Assembly (NCBI GenBank): GCA_028571685.1
Contig: CM053146.1
Span: forward strand, 69,274,931 to 69,338,930
Length of the DNA: 64,000 nt
Direction: 5' to 3'
Source: Heterohyrax brucei
Lineage: Eukaryota; Chordata; Mammalia; Hyracoidea; Procaviidae
Part shown: piece by piece, positions 23,660-34,210 of the stretch
Layout: each line of letters begins with the position of its first letter
Position numbering within the stretch: the first letter of the stretch is position 1
The notes under the pieces: model-generated
Told to the model about the DNA's origin: nothing
Database searches by the model: none
What the model saw: the letters and a program-made list of their open reading frames with translations, nothing else
Position numbers and translations under genes: made by a program

Positions 23660-24290
23660 TATGTCATAACAACTGGTATTTATTTATCTGAAACAACAGA
23701 AGAAGGAGTGTCAGGAATAGGAGGAGTACATGGAATTTGTGGCTAGTTGTCTCAATGAACAACTGCCTACTCTGCCATGAGACCGGAAGAACTAGACAGT
23801 ACCTGGCTGGCTACCATTACTGAATATTTTGGTCAAAGATTCTATAGTAGAATCTTAATCAAAAGAAGAAGAATACAGACCAGAATTTCAGTTTCTCATG
23901 GACTTGAGACTCTGTCAAGTGACAAAGGGTAGATGGACCCCTGAAACTATTACACTGGGGTGATTTTTAAAGCTTAAACCAAAAATATCCTCTGAAGACA
24001 TCGTAAAGCTAAATAGTAGTTTATCTTGACTCTTAAAAAGGTGTGTCTTGAACATCATGCCCTTTTAAGAACTATCTACATGGGATCAAATTGACAACAG
24101 TAACTGAAACAGTTAGATAGAAAGCTTAGAGGGCAGTGAGTTTATGTTAATGAGGGGGGAACAACTCAGAAAAGGAGGTTAGAGAACAGTTGTATAACTT
24201 GAAGGATAGAATCAATGTCAATAGAAACTATTGAATTGGTATATGTTTCACTGTATATATTCTTAATAACAAAACAAAATAAAGTTAGAG
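23660..24290 (+). mobile_element. Old L1 (L1M-type) 3' UTR
   Basis: Order of blocks: 'gagaccggaagaactagaca', 'cccctgaaactattacac', 'ccaaaaatatcctctgaag', 'ctacatgggatcaaattgac' and 'gtgagtttatgttaatg', ending 'ttcttaataacaaaacaaa'. This is the 3' UTR of an old mammalian L1 on the + strand. The last 230 bp match a second copy at 33.35-33.59 kb. Confidence 0.7.
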
Positions 24291-24299
24291 TAGAAAAAA

Positions 24300-25396
24300 A
24301 GGTAAAGATGTATCTATATATAATTATGGGTAGAGATACATTGTGTTACTGACTCAGGCTTTAGGGTCCAATATAGCCAGAAGAAGTACAAGGCTGGATC
24401 TTGGAGGAAGAAATACCTTGTACAACAAAGGGCTGGTAGACTCTCCTTGATTTCTATTGGTTAAGTATCAGGGAAACATGTGGCAATAAACAATATGGTG
24501 TCAGACAAAGGAAGAAAAAAAAACAAGACTGAATTAAGTTTTATTTGTTCACAGTGGTTTAGTTACACAGGATTTTGAGATTTATATGTTGTTTTGAGCA
24601 CCTAGGAGTGATCTTAATAATCCATTAGGTTCTGTACTTGAAGTCTGGACTCAGTGGTGGCTGATCCTCAATGATGTGCAATAATGTAAATTTCCTGTCA
24701 CAGTATCAGGGAAGGAGTCCAGTCTCAGGAAAATGACATTACTGGAATGGATTTATTATGTGCCACCTGCTTAAACAATCTATTCTACCTATAAGGCTCT
24801 AAGGACAAACCAAGATCTTAGGGAATACACTGACAAGGAATACCGCTATGCTTAAAAACTGAGTAATGCTCTGTGGTAGCTGTTCACTCTATGTAAAAGT
24901 TAATTTATAGGGACTGATACAATGGAATTTGGTTTCTTGATGACAGTCAGAATAATAGGATGCCAAAGAGGTACAGAGGCCAAGGAGGGGTGCTTACTCA
25001 TAGACCAAGTGGGCACAATTATCATAATAAGCCACAGAGATGGAGTAATAATCAGAATGTTTTGACCTCCAGCAATCCTTGGCAGCAGCTAATTGATAAT
25101 GAGATCTTTAAAAACAAAAGAGCAGCCACCTAAGGAGCTACTTAACATATATAGGCCCAAACATCTTATATACATCTGGCAGATATAAAATTATGAGTAA
25201 CTGTAGTGAGGATTCACTTTTTCTTACCTTGTTCCCAGACTGAAGCCAGTTTACAGACCTATAATAATTTCTTTGCAAAAGAGTTTGGACCCTATAAAGA
25301 ATGGTCTTGCAGCAGAGTCAAAGAAATATTGCATGACTGTTCCTCCAGGCCTAACTCACATGTACCTTAAGTTATTTTACAGAGTGCTTTTGCGTT
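24300..25396. other. Decayed sequence, possibly ERV-internal
   Basis: No intact frame. 24900-25350 has a composition and phrase order ('gatgccaaagaggtacagag', 'cagccacctaaggagctac') that reminded me of an ERVL/MaLR internal region in + orientation. I cannot confirm this, and no protease, polymerase or envelope motif is visible. Confidence 0.25.
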
Positions 25397-25397
25397 G

Positions 25398-25584
25398 GAG
25401 TGGTGTTTTTTCAACTTTATTGTGCATCACAATCACCTGAGAGCTTTCAAAACACAGATTTCTAGGCCCTATATCCAGAGTTTCTGATTGAGCATGTTTG
25501 AGGTGAAAACACCAGAATTTGTACTTCTGTCAGATTCCTAGGTGATGCTGATATTGCTGGTCCACCTTGAGAATCCCTGCACTG
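25398..25584 (+). mobile_element. MER5A-type nonautonomous hAT transposon
   Basis: About 187 bp, the usual MER5A length. Ends resemble inverted repeats: left 'gtggtgttttttcaac', right 'ccttgagaatccctgcac'. Internal blocks 'tgcatcacaatcacctgaga', 'cagagtttctgattgagca' and 'aggtgatgctgatattgctg' are in MER5A order. Nonautonomous, with no coding capacity. Confidence 0.8.
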
Positions 25585-26192
25585 GAGAATGGTATGTACC
25601 AAGACCATTTACCATGGGGATTTTACTCAGGGTCTTTGATATGACGCAAATCCCTGGAGACCCGAAACACCATTGAGGTCCACTGATCAGATTTGGGCTT
25701 ATAGAAGTCTCGTGATAGAATCTTAGCCTGAGTCAGTATCAGAAGGTCTCTAGAGGAACTTCAGATTCATTTCTTTTTATAGACTGAGAAAATATAGTAA
25801 TGATATTTGCATATATCATGTAAGTTGCATCACACGGTAACACAGAATTACCCAAAGTGAGCCAGTGAGTTCTATTATAGAATAAAGGCCAAACTGATGT
25901 CTCCAGAACTCTTTTATAGTGTGAGTAATAAACCGAAAGTAATCCTTTATCCCAGGGGATTGCCACCACAAATACTCAATATATTACAGGAGGTGATTAG
26001 CTGTACAGTGTTCACATTTAACTTGCTTGATAGCCTATGCAAACTTCAGATGAGTCTTTGAGAATGAGGACAGATCATCGACATCTTAATCAACTAGTGG
26101 TACCAATGTACCCAACGTTTCCAATGTAATAACATTGTTAGAGCAAAGAAATACAGACATCTATGATTTAACAGGTGTATATTTCTCTTCTT
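25585..26192. other. No feature recognised
   Basis: AT-rich. The 76-aa reverse frame at 25739-25969 has no recognisable motif and I do not support it as a gene. Confidence 0.45.
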
Positions 26193-26374
26193 AAACCCTA
26201 GTGGTGTACTGGTTAAGTGTGATAGCTGCTAACTGAAATGTTGGCAGCTCAAATCTGCCAGGCACTCTTTGGAAACTATGGGGGGGGCTGTCCCCATCTG
26301 TCCTATAGAGTCACTATGAGGTGGCATCAACTCAATGGCAGACAGTGTTTTGTTTTTGGTTTTGGTTTTGGTTT
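26193..26374 (+). repeat. AfroSINE, + strand
   Basis: 'ccctagtggtgtactggtta', 'gctgctaactgaaatg', 'tcctatagagtcactatgag' and a (ggtttt)n-like tail. It carries a run of nine G near 26280. The open frame at 26238-26483 starts inside it and is not a gene. Confidence 0.88.
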
Positions 26375-26714
26375 AAGTGAAGATAAGCAGAAGCAGTTTT
26401 ACATCAGATGTCAGGGATATCAACATGTCTTTACTCTCCTGGCGGAACCAACATCAGCTAGTCTCCTCTCTGTCATAGCCTAGTCTGGAGAGAACTTGAT
26501 TGTCTTGGTATTTAATAAAATAATATAATCATTGGACCAATGAAGTCAGATAAAGAAAGCATCTTAAATGGATGGAAATGCCTAGCTAACAAGGGAAAAT
26601 ATTCTGAGAGCCTGGCCCTGACCTTGGACCTTCCCCCTCTACTCTGCTGTTGTTATAGGTTGAATTTTGTACTCTCAAAATATGGGTTGCAATCCTAACT
26701 CCTATTTATACCAT

Positions 26715-26881
26715 TAAATTCTGGTGGTATAGTGGTTAACAGCTATAGCTGCTAACCAAAAGTTTACCAGTTCAAATCTACCAGCCATTCCTTGGATACC
26801 CTACAGGGCAGTTCTACTCTGTCCTATCAGATTGCTATGATTGGAATCAATTCAGTAACATTGGGTTTGGTTTTTGGTTTT
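26715..26881 (+). repeat. AfroSINE, + strand
   Basis: 'tctggtggtatagtggttaa', 'gctgctaaccaaaagttta', 'ggcagttctactctgtccta' and a 'gggtttggtttttggtttt' tail. All standard blocks are present. Confidence 0.88.
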
Positions 26882-26892
26882 ATACACAAGGA

Positions 26893-27110
26893 AAGGAGCC
26901 ATGGTAGTACAGTGGTTAAAGTGCTCAGCTGCTAACTGAAAGGCCGGCTCTTCCAACCTGCCAGTGGTTCTTCAGTGGTGACAGAAAGATGTGGCAGTTG
27001 AATTCTGTGAAGGTTACTTCCTTGGAAACCTTATGGGGGAGTTCTGCTCTGTCCTATAGGATCACTGTGGGTTGGAATCAACTCAACATCAGGGGTTTTG
27101 TTTGGTTTGG
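26893..27110 (+). repeat. AfroSINE, longer subtype
   Basis: It has the normal head ('agtggttaaagtgctcagct') and tail ('gttttgtttggtttgg') plus an extra block of about 50 bp between them, 'agaaagatgtggcagttg' followed by 'ttctgtgaaggttac', which the neighbouring short copies lack. This marks a distinct subfamily. Confidence 0.85.
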
Positions 27111-27130
27111 GATTAATCTTTACAGGAGCA

Positions 27131-27247
27131 GATAATTAGGTCTTTCTCCTGTGGAGCCACTGTGTAGGTTCCAACTGCCAACCTTTTGGTTATCACCAAC
27201 AGTTCATGAGTCAGAATCAGCTCAACAGCACCCAATAACAACAACAC
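27131..27247. repeat. SINE with inverted head and RTE-like tail
   Basis: 27131-27200 is a SINE head in reverse orientation ('tttctcctgtggagcc', 'ccaaccttttggttatca'). 27205-27247 is a SINE tail in forward orientation ('atgagtcagaatcagctcaa' then 'caataacaacaacac'). The junction is direct. The tail is the caacaac type shared with the RTE, not the ggtttgg type. Confidence 0.65.
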
Positions 27248-27403
27248 AGTTGTGAGTACAAAGGGTTCATTATTAATTCTTTTAACTTTCTATGTGCTTG
27301 AAAATGTTCACAGTAAAATGTTGGAAAAAAATAAAAATCATAGTGTATAGAGCCGTAAAATGTGTGCATTTTATTCTAAGTAAACTTAAAAAAATGTTTT
27401 AAA

Positions 27404-27502
27404 AAAACAATTCTGACTCATGGTAAGTTGGAGTCTGTTACCCCATGTGTTGTTATAGAGCACAACTGCTCCATAGGATTTACTTGGCTGTAATATTTAC
27501 AG
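27404..27502 (-). repeat. SINE split by RTE, 3' half
   Basis: Reverse-orientation SINE: 'caattctgactcatgg', 'agcacaactgctccatagga', 'ttggctgtaatatttacag'. It stops at the RTE and continues at 30701 with the next SINE blocks. taatatttacag (27491-27502) and taatctttaaag (30701-30712) are the target duplication, 10 of 12 identical. Confidence 0.85.
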
Positions 27503-30500
27503 CCACTGCTTGTCTGTCAGTTTGTTATACTGTGGGGGCTTGCATGTTGTGATGCTGGCAGCTATGCCACTGGTATTCAAATGCCATCAGGGTCATTTAT
27601 GGTGAACAGGTTTCAGTGGAGTATCCATACTAAGACAGACTAGGAAGAAGGACCTGATAGCCTACTTCTGTAAAGAAGAAACCAGTGAAAACCTTGTGAA
27701 TAGTAGTGGAACACTGTCAGATACACTGCCTGAAAATGAGCCCCCCAGGTTGGAAGGCACTCAGAAGATGGCTAGAGAAGAGCTGCCTCCTAAAAGTCGA
27801 GTTGACCTTAATGACATGAATGGAGTAAAGACTTCAGGACCTTCATTTGCTGATATGGCATGACTCAAAATGAGAAGAAACAGCTGCAAACATCCTTTAA
27901 CAGTCAGAACATGGAATGTATGAAGTATGAATCTAGGAAAATTGGAAGTCATCAAAAATGAAATGGCAAACATAAATATAAGCATTAGTGAGCTGAAATG
28001 GACCAGTATTGGCCATTTTGAATCCGACGATCATGTGATCTACTATGCTGGGAATGAAAACTTGAAGAGGAACGGTGTTACATTCATCATCAAAAAGAAC
28101 ATTCCAAGATCTGGGCTGACAGTGATAGGATAATATCTATATGCCTGCAAGGAAGGTCACTTAATGTGACTATTATTCATATTTACACACCAACCACTAA
28201 GGCCTAAGATGAAGAAATTGAAGATTTTTACCAGCTTCTGCAGTCTGCAATTGATTGAACATCCATTCAGGATGTGTTGATAATTACTGGCAATTAGAAT
28301 GCAAAAGTTGGAAGCAAAGAGGAAGGATCAGTAGTTGGATGACCTTGGTGGTACACATGATGCCAGAGATCTCATGATAGAATTTTGCAAGACCAGCAAT
28401 TTCTTCACTACAAATACCTTTCTTCACCAATATAAGTGGTGACTATATACATGGACCTCACCAGATGAAATACACAAGAATTAGATTAACTGCATCTTTG
28501 GAAAGAGATAACAGAAAAGCTCCATAGCAGCAGTCAGAACAAGATCAGGTGCTGACTGTGGCGCAGATCACCAGTGACTGATATGCAGATTCAAGTAGAA
28601 AGTGAAAAAAATTAGAACAAGTCTATGCAAGCCAAAATATGACCTTGAGTATATCCCACCTGAGTTTCAAGACCACCTCAAAGACAGATTTGATGCGTTG
28701 AACACTAGTGACTGAAGACCAGACATACTACGTACTGACATCAAAGACATCATTCATGAAGAAAGCAAGAGGTCATTAAAAAGACAGGAAAGGAAGAAAA
28801 GAACAAATTGGAAGTCAGAAGAGACTCAGAAACTTGCTCTCAAACATTCATGAGCTAAAGCAAAAGGAAAGATGAAGTAAAAGAACTGAACAGAAGATTT
28901 CAAGGGGCAACTCAAGAAGACAAAACAAAGTATTATAATGACATGTGCAAAGAGCTGGAAATAGAACACCAAAAGGCAAGAATACATTCTGTATTTCTCG
29001 GGCTGAAAGAACTCAAGAAAAAAAGTCAAGCTTCAGTTGCAATAGTGAAGGATTCTGCAGGGAAAATATTAAGTGACTCAGGAAGCATTACAAAAAGGTG
29101 GAATGAATACACACAATTGTTATACCAGACAGAACTGGTTGATGTTCAGCCATTTGGAGAGGTAGCATTTGATCGGGAACCAATGGTACAGAAGAAACAA
29201 GCCGAAGCTGCACTGAAGGCATTGGCAAAAACCAGGGCTCCAGAAACTGATGGAATATCAATTGAGATATTTCAGCAAACAGACGCAGCACTGGAAATGC
29301 TCACTTGTCAATGTCAGAAAATTTGGAGGAGAGTTACCTGGCCAACTAACTGGAAGAGATCCATATTTATGCCCATTCCAAGAAAGGTGATCCAACTGAA
29401 TGTGGAAATTACTGAAAAAATTTGTTAGTATCACTTGCAAGTAAAATTTTCCCCAAGATCATTCAAAAGCAACTTCAACAGTATATTGACAAGGAACTGC
29501 CAGAAATTCAAACTGGATTCTGAAGAGGATGTGGAACCAGGGCTATCATTGCTGATGGCAGATGGATATTGGCTGAAAGCAGAGAATACCAGAAAGATGT
29601 TTATCTGTGTTTCATTGACTATGCAAAGGCATTCGACTGTGTAGATCATAGAAAATTGTGGCTAACATTGTGGAGAATGCAGATTCCGGTACATTTTATT
29701 GTGCTCTTAAGGAATCTGTACATGGGTCAAGAGGCACTTGTGCAAACAAAACAGGAGAACACTGTATGGTTTAAAGTTAGAAAGACATGAGTCATAGTTG
29801 TATCCTTTCACCATACCTTTTTAATGTGTATGCTGAACAAAGGAACTGAGAAGCTGGACTATATGAAGAAGAATGAGGCATCAGGATTGGATGAAGACTC
29901 ATTAACAACCTGTATTATGCAGATGATACAACTGTGCTTGCTGTAAGTGAAGAGGATTTGAAACACTTATTGATGAAGATCAAAGACTGCAGCCTTCAGT
30001 ATGGGTATCACCTCAACATCAAGAAATCAAAAATCTTCACAAGTGGACTGCTAAGCAACATTGTCATAAATAGAGAAGGGATTGAGGTTGTCAAGGATTT
30101 CATTTCATTTGGTTCCACAATCATCGCCCATTGATTGTGTGTGCCAAGTAATCAAGACACATTGCTTTGGGAAAATCTGCTGCAAAGGACCTCTTTAAAA
30201 TATTTAAAAGTAAAGACATCACCTTGAAGACCAAGGTGGGCCTGACCAAAGCCATGGTATTTTCAATCACATCACATACATGCAAAAGCTGGACAGTGAA
30301 TAAGGGAGACAGAAGAAGAACTGACGCCTCTGAATTGTGGTGCTGAAGAAGAGTGTTGAATGTACCAGGGACTGCCAAAAGAACGAAGAGATTTTTTCAG
30401 GAAGAAGTACAACCGGAGTGCTTCTTCAAAGCAAAGATGAAAAGACTGTGTTTTACACACTTTGGAAATGTTTCCAGGAGGGATCAGTTCCTTAGAAGGA

Positions 30501-30700
30501 CATCATGCTTAGTAGAGTGGAGGATCAGTGAAAAAGATGAAGAACCTCAATGAGATGTATTCACACAATGACTGCCATGATGGGCTTAAACATAAAAACT
30601 ATTGTGAACATGGTACAAGACTGGCCAGTGTTTTGTTCTGTTGTGCATAGGGTTCCTATGAGTCGGATCTGACTTGACGACACCTTAACAACAACAGCAA
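27503..30700 (+). mobile_element. RTE-clade LINE, near full length (RTE-A)
   Basis: A BovB-like RTE non-LTR retrotransposon of 3198 bp, close to the usual 3.2 kb. It starts 'ccactgcttgtctgtcagtt' and ends 'cttaacaacaacagcaa'. Coding pieces in order are an apurinic-type endonuclease (from about 27900) and a reverse transcriptase with FIDYAKAFDCVDH (29608 on) and YADD (29916-29927). Stops and frameshifts break the single ORF. It inserted into a reverse-oriented SINE with a 12-bp duplication. This is the type of element thought to mobilise afrotherian SINEs. Confidence 0.92.
27890..30560 (+). pseudogene. RTE-A ORF pseudogene (endonuclease-reverse transcriptase)
   Basis: One ancestral ORF now in pieces: MNLGKLEVIKNEMAN (27927-28133, endonuclease N-terminus, preceded by a TGA probably from a decayed CGA); the linker to RT N-terminus (28943-29428); palm with the DYAKAFDCVDH block (29569-29790); YADDTTVLAVSEEDLKHLL (29916 on); and the thumb/C-terminus (to about 30560). 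The YADD catalytic pair is intact in sequence. Several stops and frame changes prevent translation. No accessory ORF is visible. Confidence 0.88.
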
Positions 30701-30826
30701 TAATCTTTAAAGATTGCCAGGCCTTTCTTCATAGCACTGCTGGGTGCATTTGAATCACAAAACTTTAGGTTAGTAATCTGTGCAGCACAAACTGTTTGTG
30801 CCTCCCAGAGGCTTCCTAATGTATAC
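30701..30826 (-). repeat. SINE split by RTE, 5' half
   Basis: Continues the SINE interrupted at 27502: 'gattgccaggcctttcttc', 'gctgggtgcatttgaatc', 'ttaggttagtaatctgtg' and 'cctcccagaggcttcc', the reverse complement of the tRNA-like head. Together with 27404-27502 it makes one SINE of the longer subtype. Confidence 0.8.
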
Positions 30827-30830
30827 AAGT

Positions 30831-30920
30831 TATGTTGTTAGGTGATGTTGAAACCATTTCCAACTCATAGTGATCTTATAGAGTAGAACTGCCATATCGG
30901 GCTTCTTAGGCAGTTAATCT
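30831..30920 (-). repeat. SINE or RTE 3'-end fragment, reverse orientation
   Basis: 'gttgttaggtgatgttgaaa', 'actcatagtgatcttatag' and 'agtagaactgcc' form the reverse complement of a caacaac-type tail. It is too short to decide between SINE and RTE. Confidence 0.6.
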
Positions 30921-30929
30921 CTTGTGAGT

Positions 30930-32345
30930 ATGTGTCTGTGTGTGCTTTAGGTGAAAATTTACAGGGCAAATAACTATCTCATTCAAAAATGTACACACAA
31001 AATGTTTTATGAAGTTGGTTACAGTCTCCACAATATATCAGCAGTCTTCCCATTTCTACCCCCCAATTTCTTGTTTCTACACATTCTGTTTTTCATTTTC
31101 CTGTTGTTTCCTGCCTTCTCATTTGTGCTTTTGTGCAGATATTGCTCATTTGGTCTCATATAAGTGATCTAAAAAGCATATTTCTCACATGTAACATTGT
31201 TTTATAGGTCTTTCTATCACTGAAAGGTAAACTTCAGGAGTGGCTTCAGTTCTGAGTTAGAAGGGTGGCTGGGGGACGTGGTTCTAGGGATTTTTCCAGT
31301 CCCTGTTAGACCAGTAAATCTGGTCCTTCTTGTGAACTTGAAATTTGTTCTACATTTTTCTCCTACTCTGTTCAGAACCTTGTCATGTGATCCTTGTCAG
31401 AACCTTCGGTGGCCATACTAATTTTTGAATAAAAAGCAGCTGTTTTTCCTCTTAACATCAAGTCACTGCCCTCTAAGTTTCATATCTTAATTTTTTGAGT
31501 TTCTGTTGCCAGTTTGATTTCATATAGATAGATCTTAAAAGTGCTCAATGATCAAGACAGATATTCTTTACAAGTTAACCTAAACTATAACTGGGTTTTA
31601 AAATTTCAGGGAATATTTTTCACTGAGGTTTTAAACTAAGTTTAGGGCAATAGTTGCAGGGGTTGAAACTGTTGGTTCAATTTTAATAGCTCCAAAAAGT
31701 CTAGATTCTATGAGAATTTGACATTCAGTTCTGTGTTCTCCCCCTTTTGATGGAGGTTTCTATAGAGTCCTTGATCAAAATGTTCAATTATGGTAGCTGA
31801 GTTCCATCCAGGTCTTCTGATCTGATGACAAAGGAGGCAGTTGTTCCTGGAGGCAGTTAGCCACACATTCTTCCATTTCCTCCTGATTGTCTTTCCTCTG
31901 TTGTTCTAGGTGAACAGAGATAAATTGTTGTACCTTAGGTGACCGTTTGCAAGCTTTTAAGACCACTGACACAACAAAACCAATTAGGAGGTAGAACAGA
32001 AGCACTTGACACAGTATTAGGGCAGTTAACTGTGGTGTCATGAAGCAGTAACCCTAAACCTTCAAACCAAATTCCATGAGATGTTGGTTGTACATAACCA
32101 GCCTTAGTAGATTTTTTGCTGTTGTTGCTGCTATTCATTCTTGTAAGTATATCTATCACACAACTTTTCCAATTACACTTTTTGTAGCATACAACTTACT
32201 GACAGGTATTACATTAATCAGGTGTGAAACCCTACCTTAAATCAATGCGGTTTTCCCATTGTGTTGAACCCCTCTTTCCCAGTCTTTCTTGCCTGTGGTA
32301 ACCACTAATAACCTTTCATCTCTGTACGTATCCCTGTTCTTTTTA
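30930..32345 (-). mobile_element. Old L1 3' UTR, - strand
   Basis: Reverse orientation of an L1 3' UTR. It begins at left with 'gtgctttaggtgaaaattta' (reverse of the usual 3' end), includes 'cgtttgcaagcttttaagac' (the reverse of a block also present in other L1 3' UTRs here, e.g. 41574-41590) and ends with 'ggtaaccactaataacc'. The 85-aa reverse frame at 31784-32041 has a hydrophobic stretch, but it falls in this UTR and I do not support it as a gene. Confidence 0.6.
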
Positions 32346-32367
32346 TATGTAAGTATTCATGGAACCA

Positions 32368-32405
32368 TGAGACGGATCCAACTCGGCAGCACTTGGCTTG
32401 GCTCT
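32368..32405 (+). repeat. 38-bp SINE-tail insertion with perfect duplication
   Basis: Only the last ~38 bp of a SINE are present: 'gagacggatccaactcggca' then gcacttggcttggctct. Identical 13-bp flanks attcatggaacca lie at 32355-32367 and 32406-32418. The duplication shows a true retroposition event of an extremely 5'-truncated copy. The tail ends in cttggctt instead of ggtttgg or caacaac. Confidence 0.85.
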
Positions 32406-33600
32406 ATTCATGGAACCAAAGAAGAGTTTGGTTAACTAGTAAGGAATGTCTGCCTTATGATAGACAACACACAGCAGAGAAGAAGTCAGCACAAATAGAC
32501 TAAACTCAAAGCTTAGAAGTAGTATAAGTAAAACCAAATACTTCCAGAGACAGAATACCAGTGTCAGAGGTCTGGGGACCATGGCTCCAGAGGACATCCA
32601 TGTCAACTGGCATAACAAAGTTTTTTTAAAGCAAGTGTGCTGCATCCTACTTTAGTGAGTGGTGTCTGAGGTCTTAAAAGCTGACAAGTGGCCATCTAAG
32701 AAGTGTTAATTGTCTCAACCTAGGTGAAACAAAGGAGAAAAACGAGTATAAAGGACAAGAAGAAAGTAGGAGCCCAGAAGACAGAAAGGGCAACATTCAA
32801 CAGAGACAATATCAGCATGAGACCAGAAAAACTAGATGGTGTCAGGCTATTGCCAAGGACTACCTATATAGGCAGCACAACCTAGAGTCTCTGATGCAGG
32901 GGAGAAATATGGGATGCAGATCTAGTAAGAAGACCAGACTTGATGATCTGATGGACTGGAGGGTCCCTCGAAGACCAGGTCCCCGAATTCTCTGTTGACC
33001 CAAAACTGAAACTATTGTAGAAGCCAACTCTTCAGACAATGATACTGGTAAATGATACTGGTGAGGAGTGTGCTTCTTGGTTTGAGTGGGAGGCTAAGTG
33101 GGCAGCTCCAGCTCAGAAGGCCAGAAGGAATATCCAAGGGGCACCAGAGCTGTCAAATGGACAGGAGATATATGAGTGGGGGGGGGGTATGCTGTCACAG
33201 TGTCAAAAGAGTAACTAGGGTCACATGGCAGAGTGTTTGTAAGTTTTTATATGAGAAACTAACTGTAATTGCAAACTTTCACTTATACACAATACATAAA
33301 AAATAAATTAATGATGTTTTAAAAAGAATGTCTGCCTTAAGCGTGTTCTTTTACAGTCTACATGGGATCAAATTGACAACAATGACTTGAAAGATTAGAA
33401 AGATTAAGGAACAATGAGTTTATGTTAATGGGGGAAGAACAACTTGGAAGAAGGGTAACAATGGTTGTACAACTGAAAGACTCTACATTCAATATCACTG
33501 AATTGTACATGCAGAAATTGTTGGATTGGTGTATATTTTGCTATGTATATTCTCAACAACAAAAAATTTATGAAAAATTATAAAAGCTTTATAGACAAGC
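32406..33600 (+). mobile_element. Old L1 3' UTR split by a younger L1 3' UTR
   Basis: The older part (32406-32457 and 33326-33600) is the same type as 23.66-24.29 kb, with 'ctacatgggatcaaattgac' and 'agtttatgttaatggggg'. The younger L1 (32458-33325, about 870 bp, 3' UTR only, + strand) matches the 3' UTR of the L1 at 10.4-12.65 kb and ends in an A-rich tail. The duplication gaatgtctgcctta is perfect at 32444-32457 and 33326-33339. Confidence 0.88.
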
Positions 33601-33822
33601 ATGTGCTTGACTTGTAGCTAAAACGCTGGTGTTTCAAACCTAAGAAAAAGAAAGCAACCACTAAACTTCTGTTGAATACAGTAGACACTGAACACTTTAC
33701 CATAGAAAACCAAGCATTCTGCAATCCAAATTGTCTATTTTTGTGTTATGTAGCTCACAGAACTGTAGAATTGGATGTGTACAGAGCCATGGGAATAGTA
33801 AAAACAGTACCGTGCAAGTCTG

Positions 33823-33850
33823 TAAGCCAAGCCAAGTGCCGTCGAGTCGG
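33823..33850 (-). repeat. SINE-tail fragment, cttggctt type
   Basis: Reverse-orientation SINE 3' end: 'aagccaagccaagtgccg' then tcgagtcgg. It shares 26 identical bases with 35284-35309. I could not find a target duplication. Confidence 0.6.
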
Positions 33851-34114
33851 ATAATTGCCCAACCAGGTGGCTCAGTCTCCCATATACTGACTTTTACAAC
33901 TCTTCCACAGTGTTCTCATGGAAGGTTTCTTGGATCTATTCCAGCATAAGTCTCAAGTCTAGTTATAGACATGGGGATATAGCAGCTATGTTAATTAGTC
34001 TTCACCAACTCCCTTACTACTTTATATTGATAACACTGGTAAGGCTAATGTTTTAGATTTCAGATGGCAGTATGACCAAACTGACATTACCCAGTTGACC
34101 ATATGTCACTTATG

Positions 34115-34210
34115 TGAGTTCATGTGCTGGATTAATTTCCATCAACTGCTATAAAAATCTGCCACAACTGCTTGGCTAAAAACAATGCAGTCTTATTCTT
34201 CAACATGTTA
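34115..34210 (-). mobile_element. MLT1-type LTR, first of three pieces
   Basis: Old LTR in reverse orientation, 'aaaaacaatgcagtcttatt'. It is interrupted at 34210 by an RTE and continues at 36191 and again at 39384. The pieces join in the order expected for an MLT1-type LTR. Confidence 0.65.

Noticed and set aside
24900-25350. Possible endogenous retrovirus internal region
   Set aside because: Only a vague resemblance in phrase order; no gag, protease, polymerase or envelope motif can be read, so it is mentioned only as a low-confidence note.
31784-32041. 85-codon - strand frame with a hydrophobic segment, like a small membrane protein
   Set aside because: It falls in an old L1 3' UTR. No conservation, promoter or splice context can be seen; possible but unsupported.
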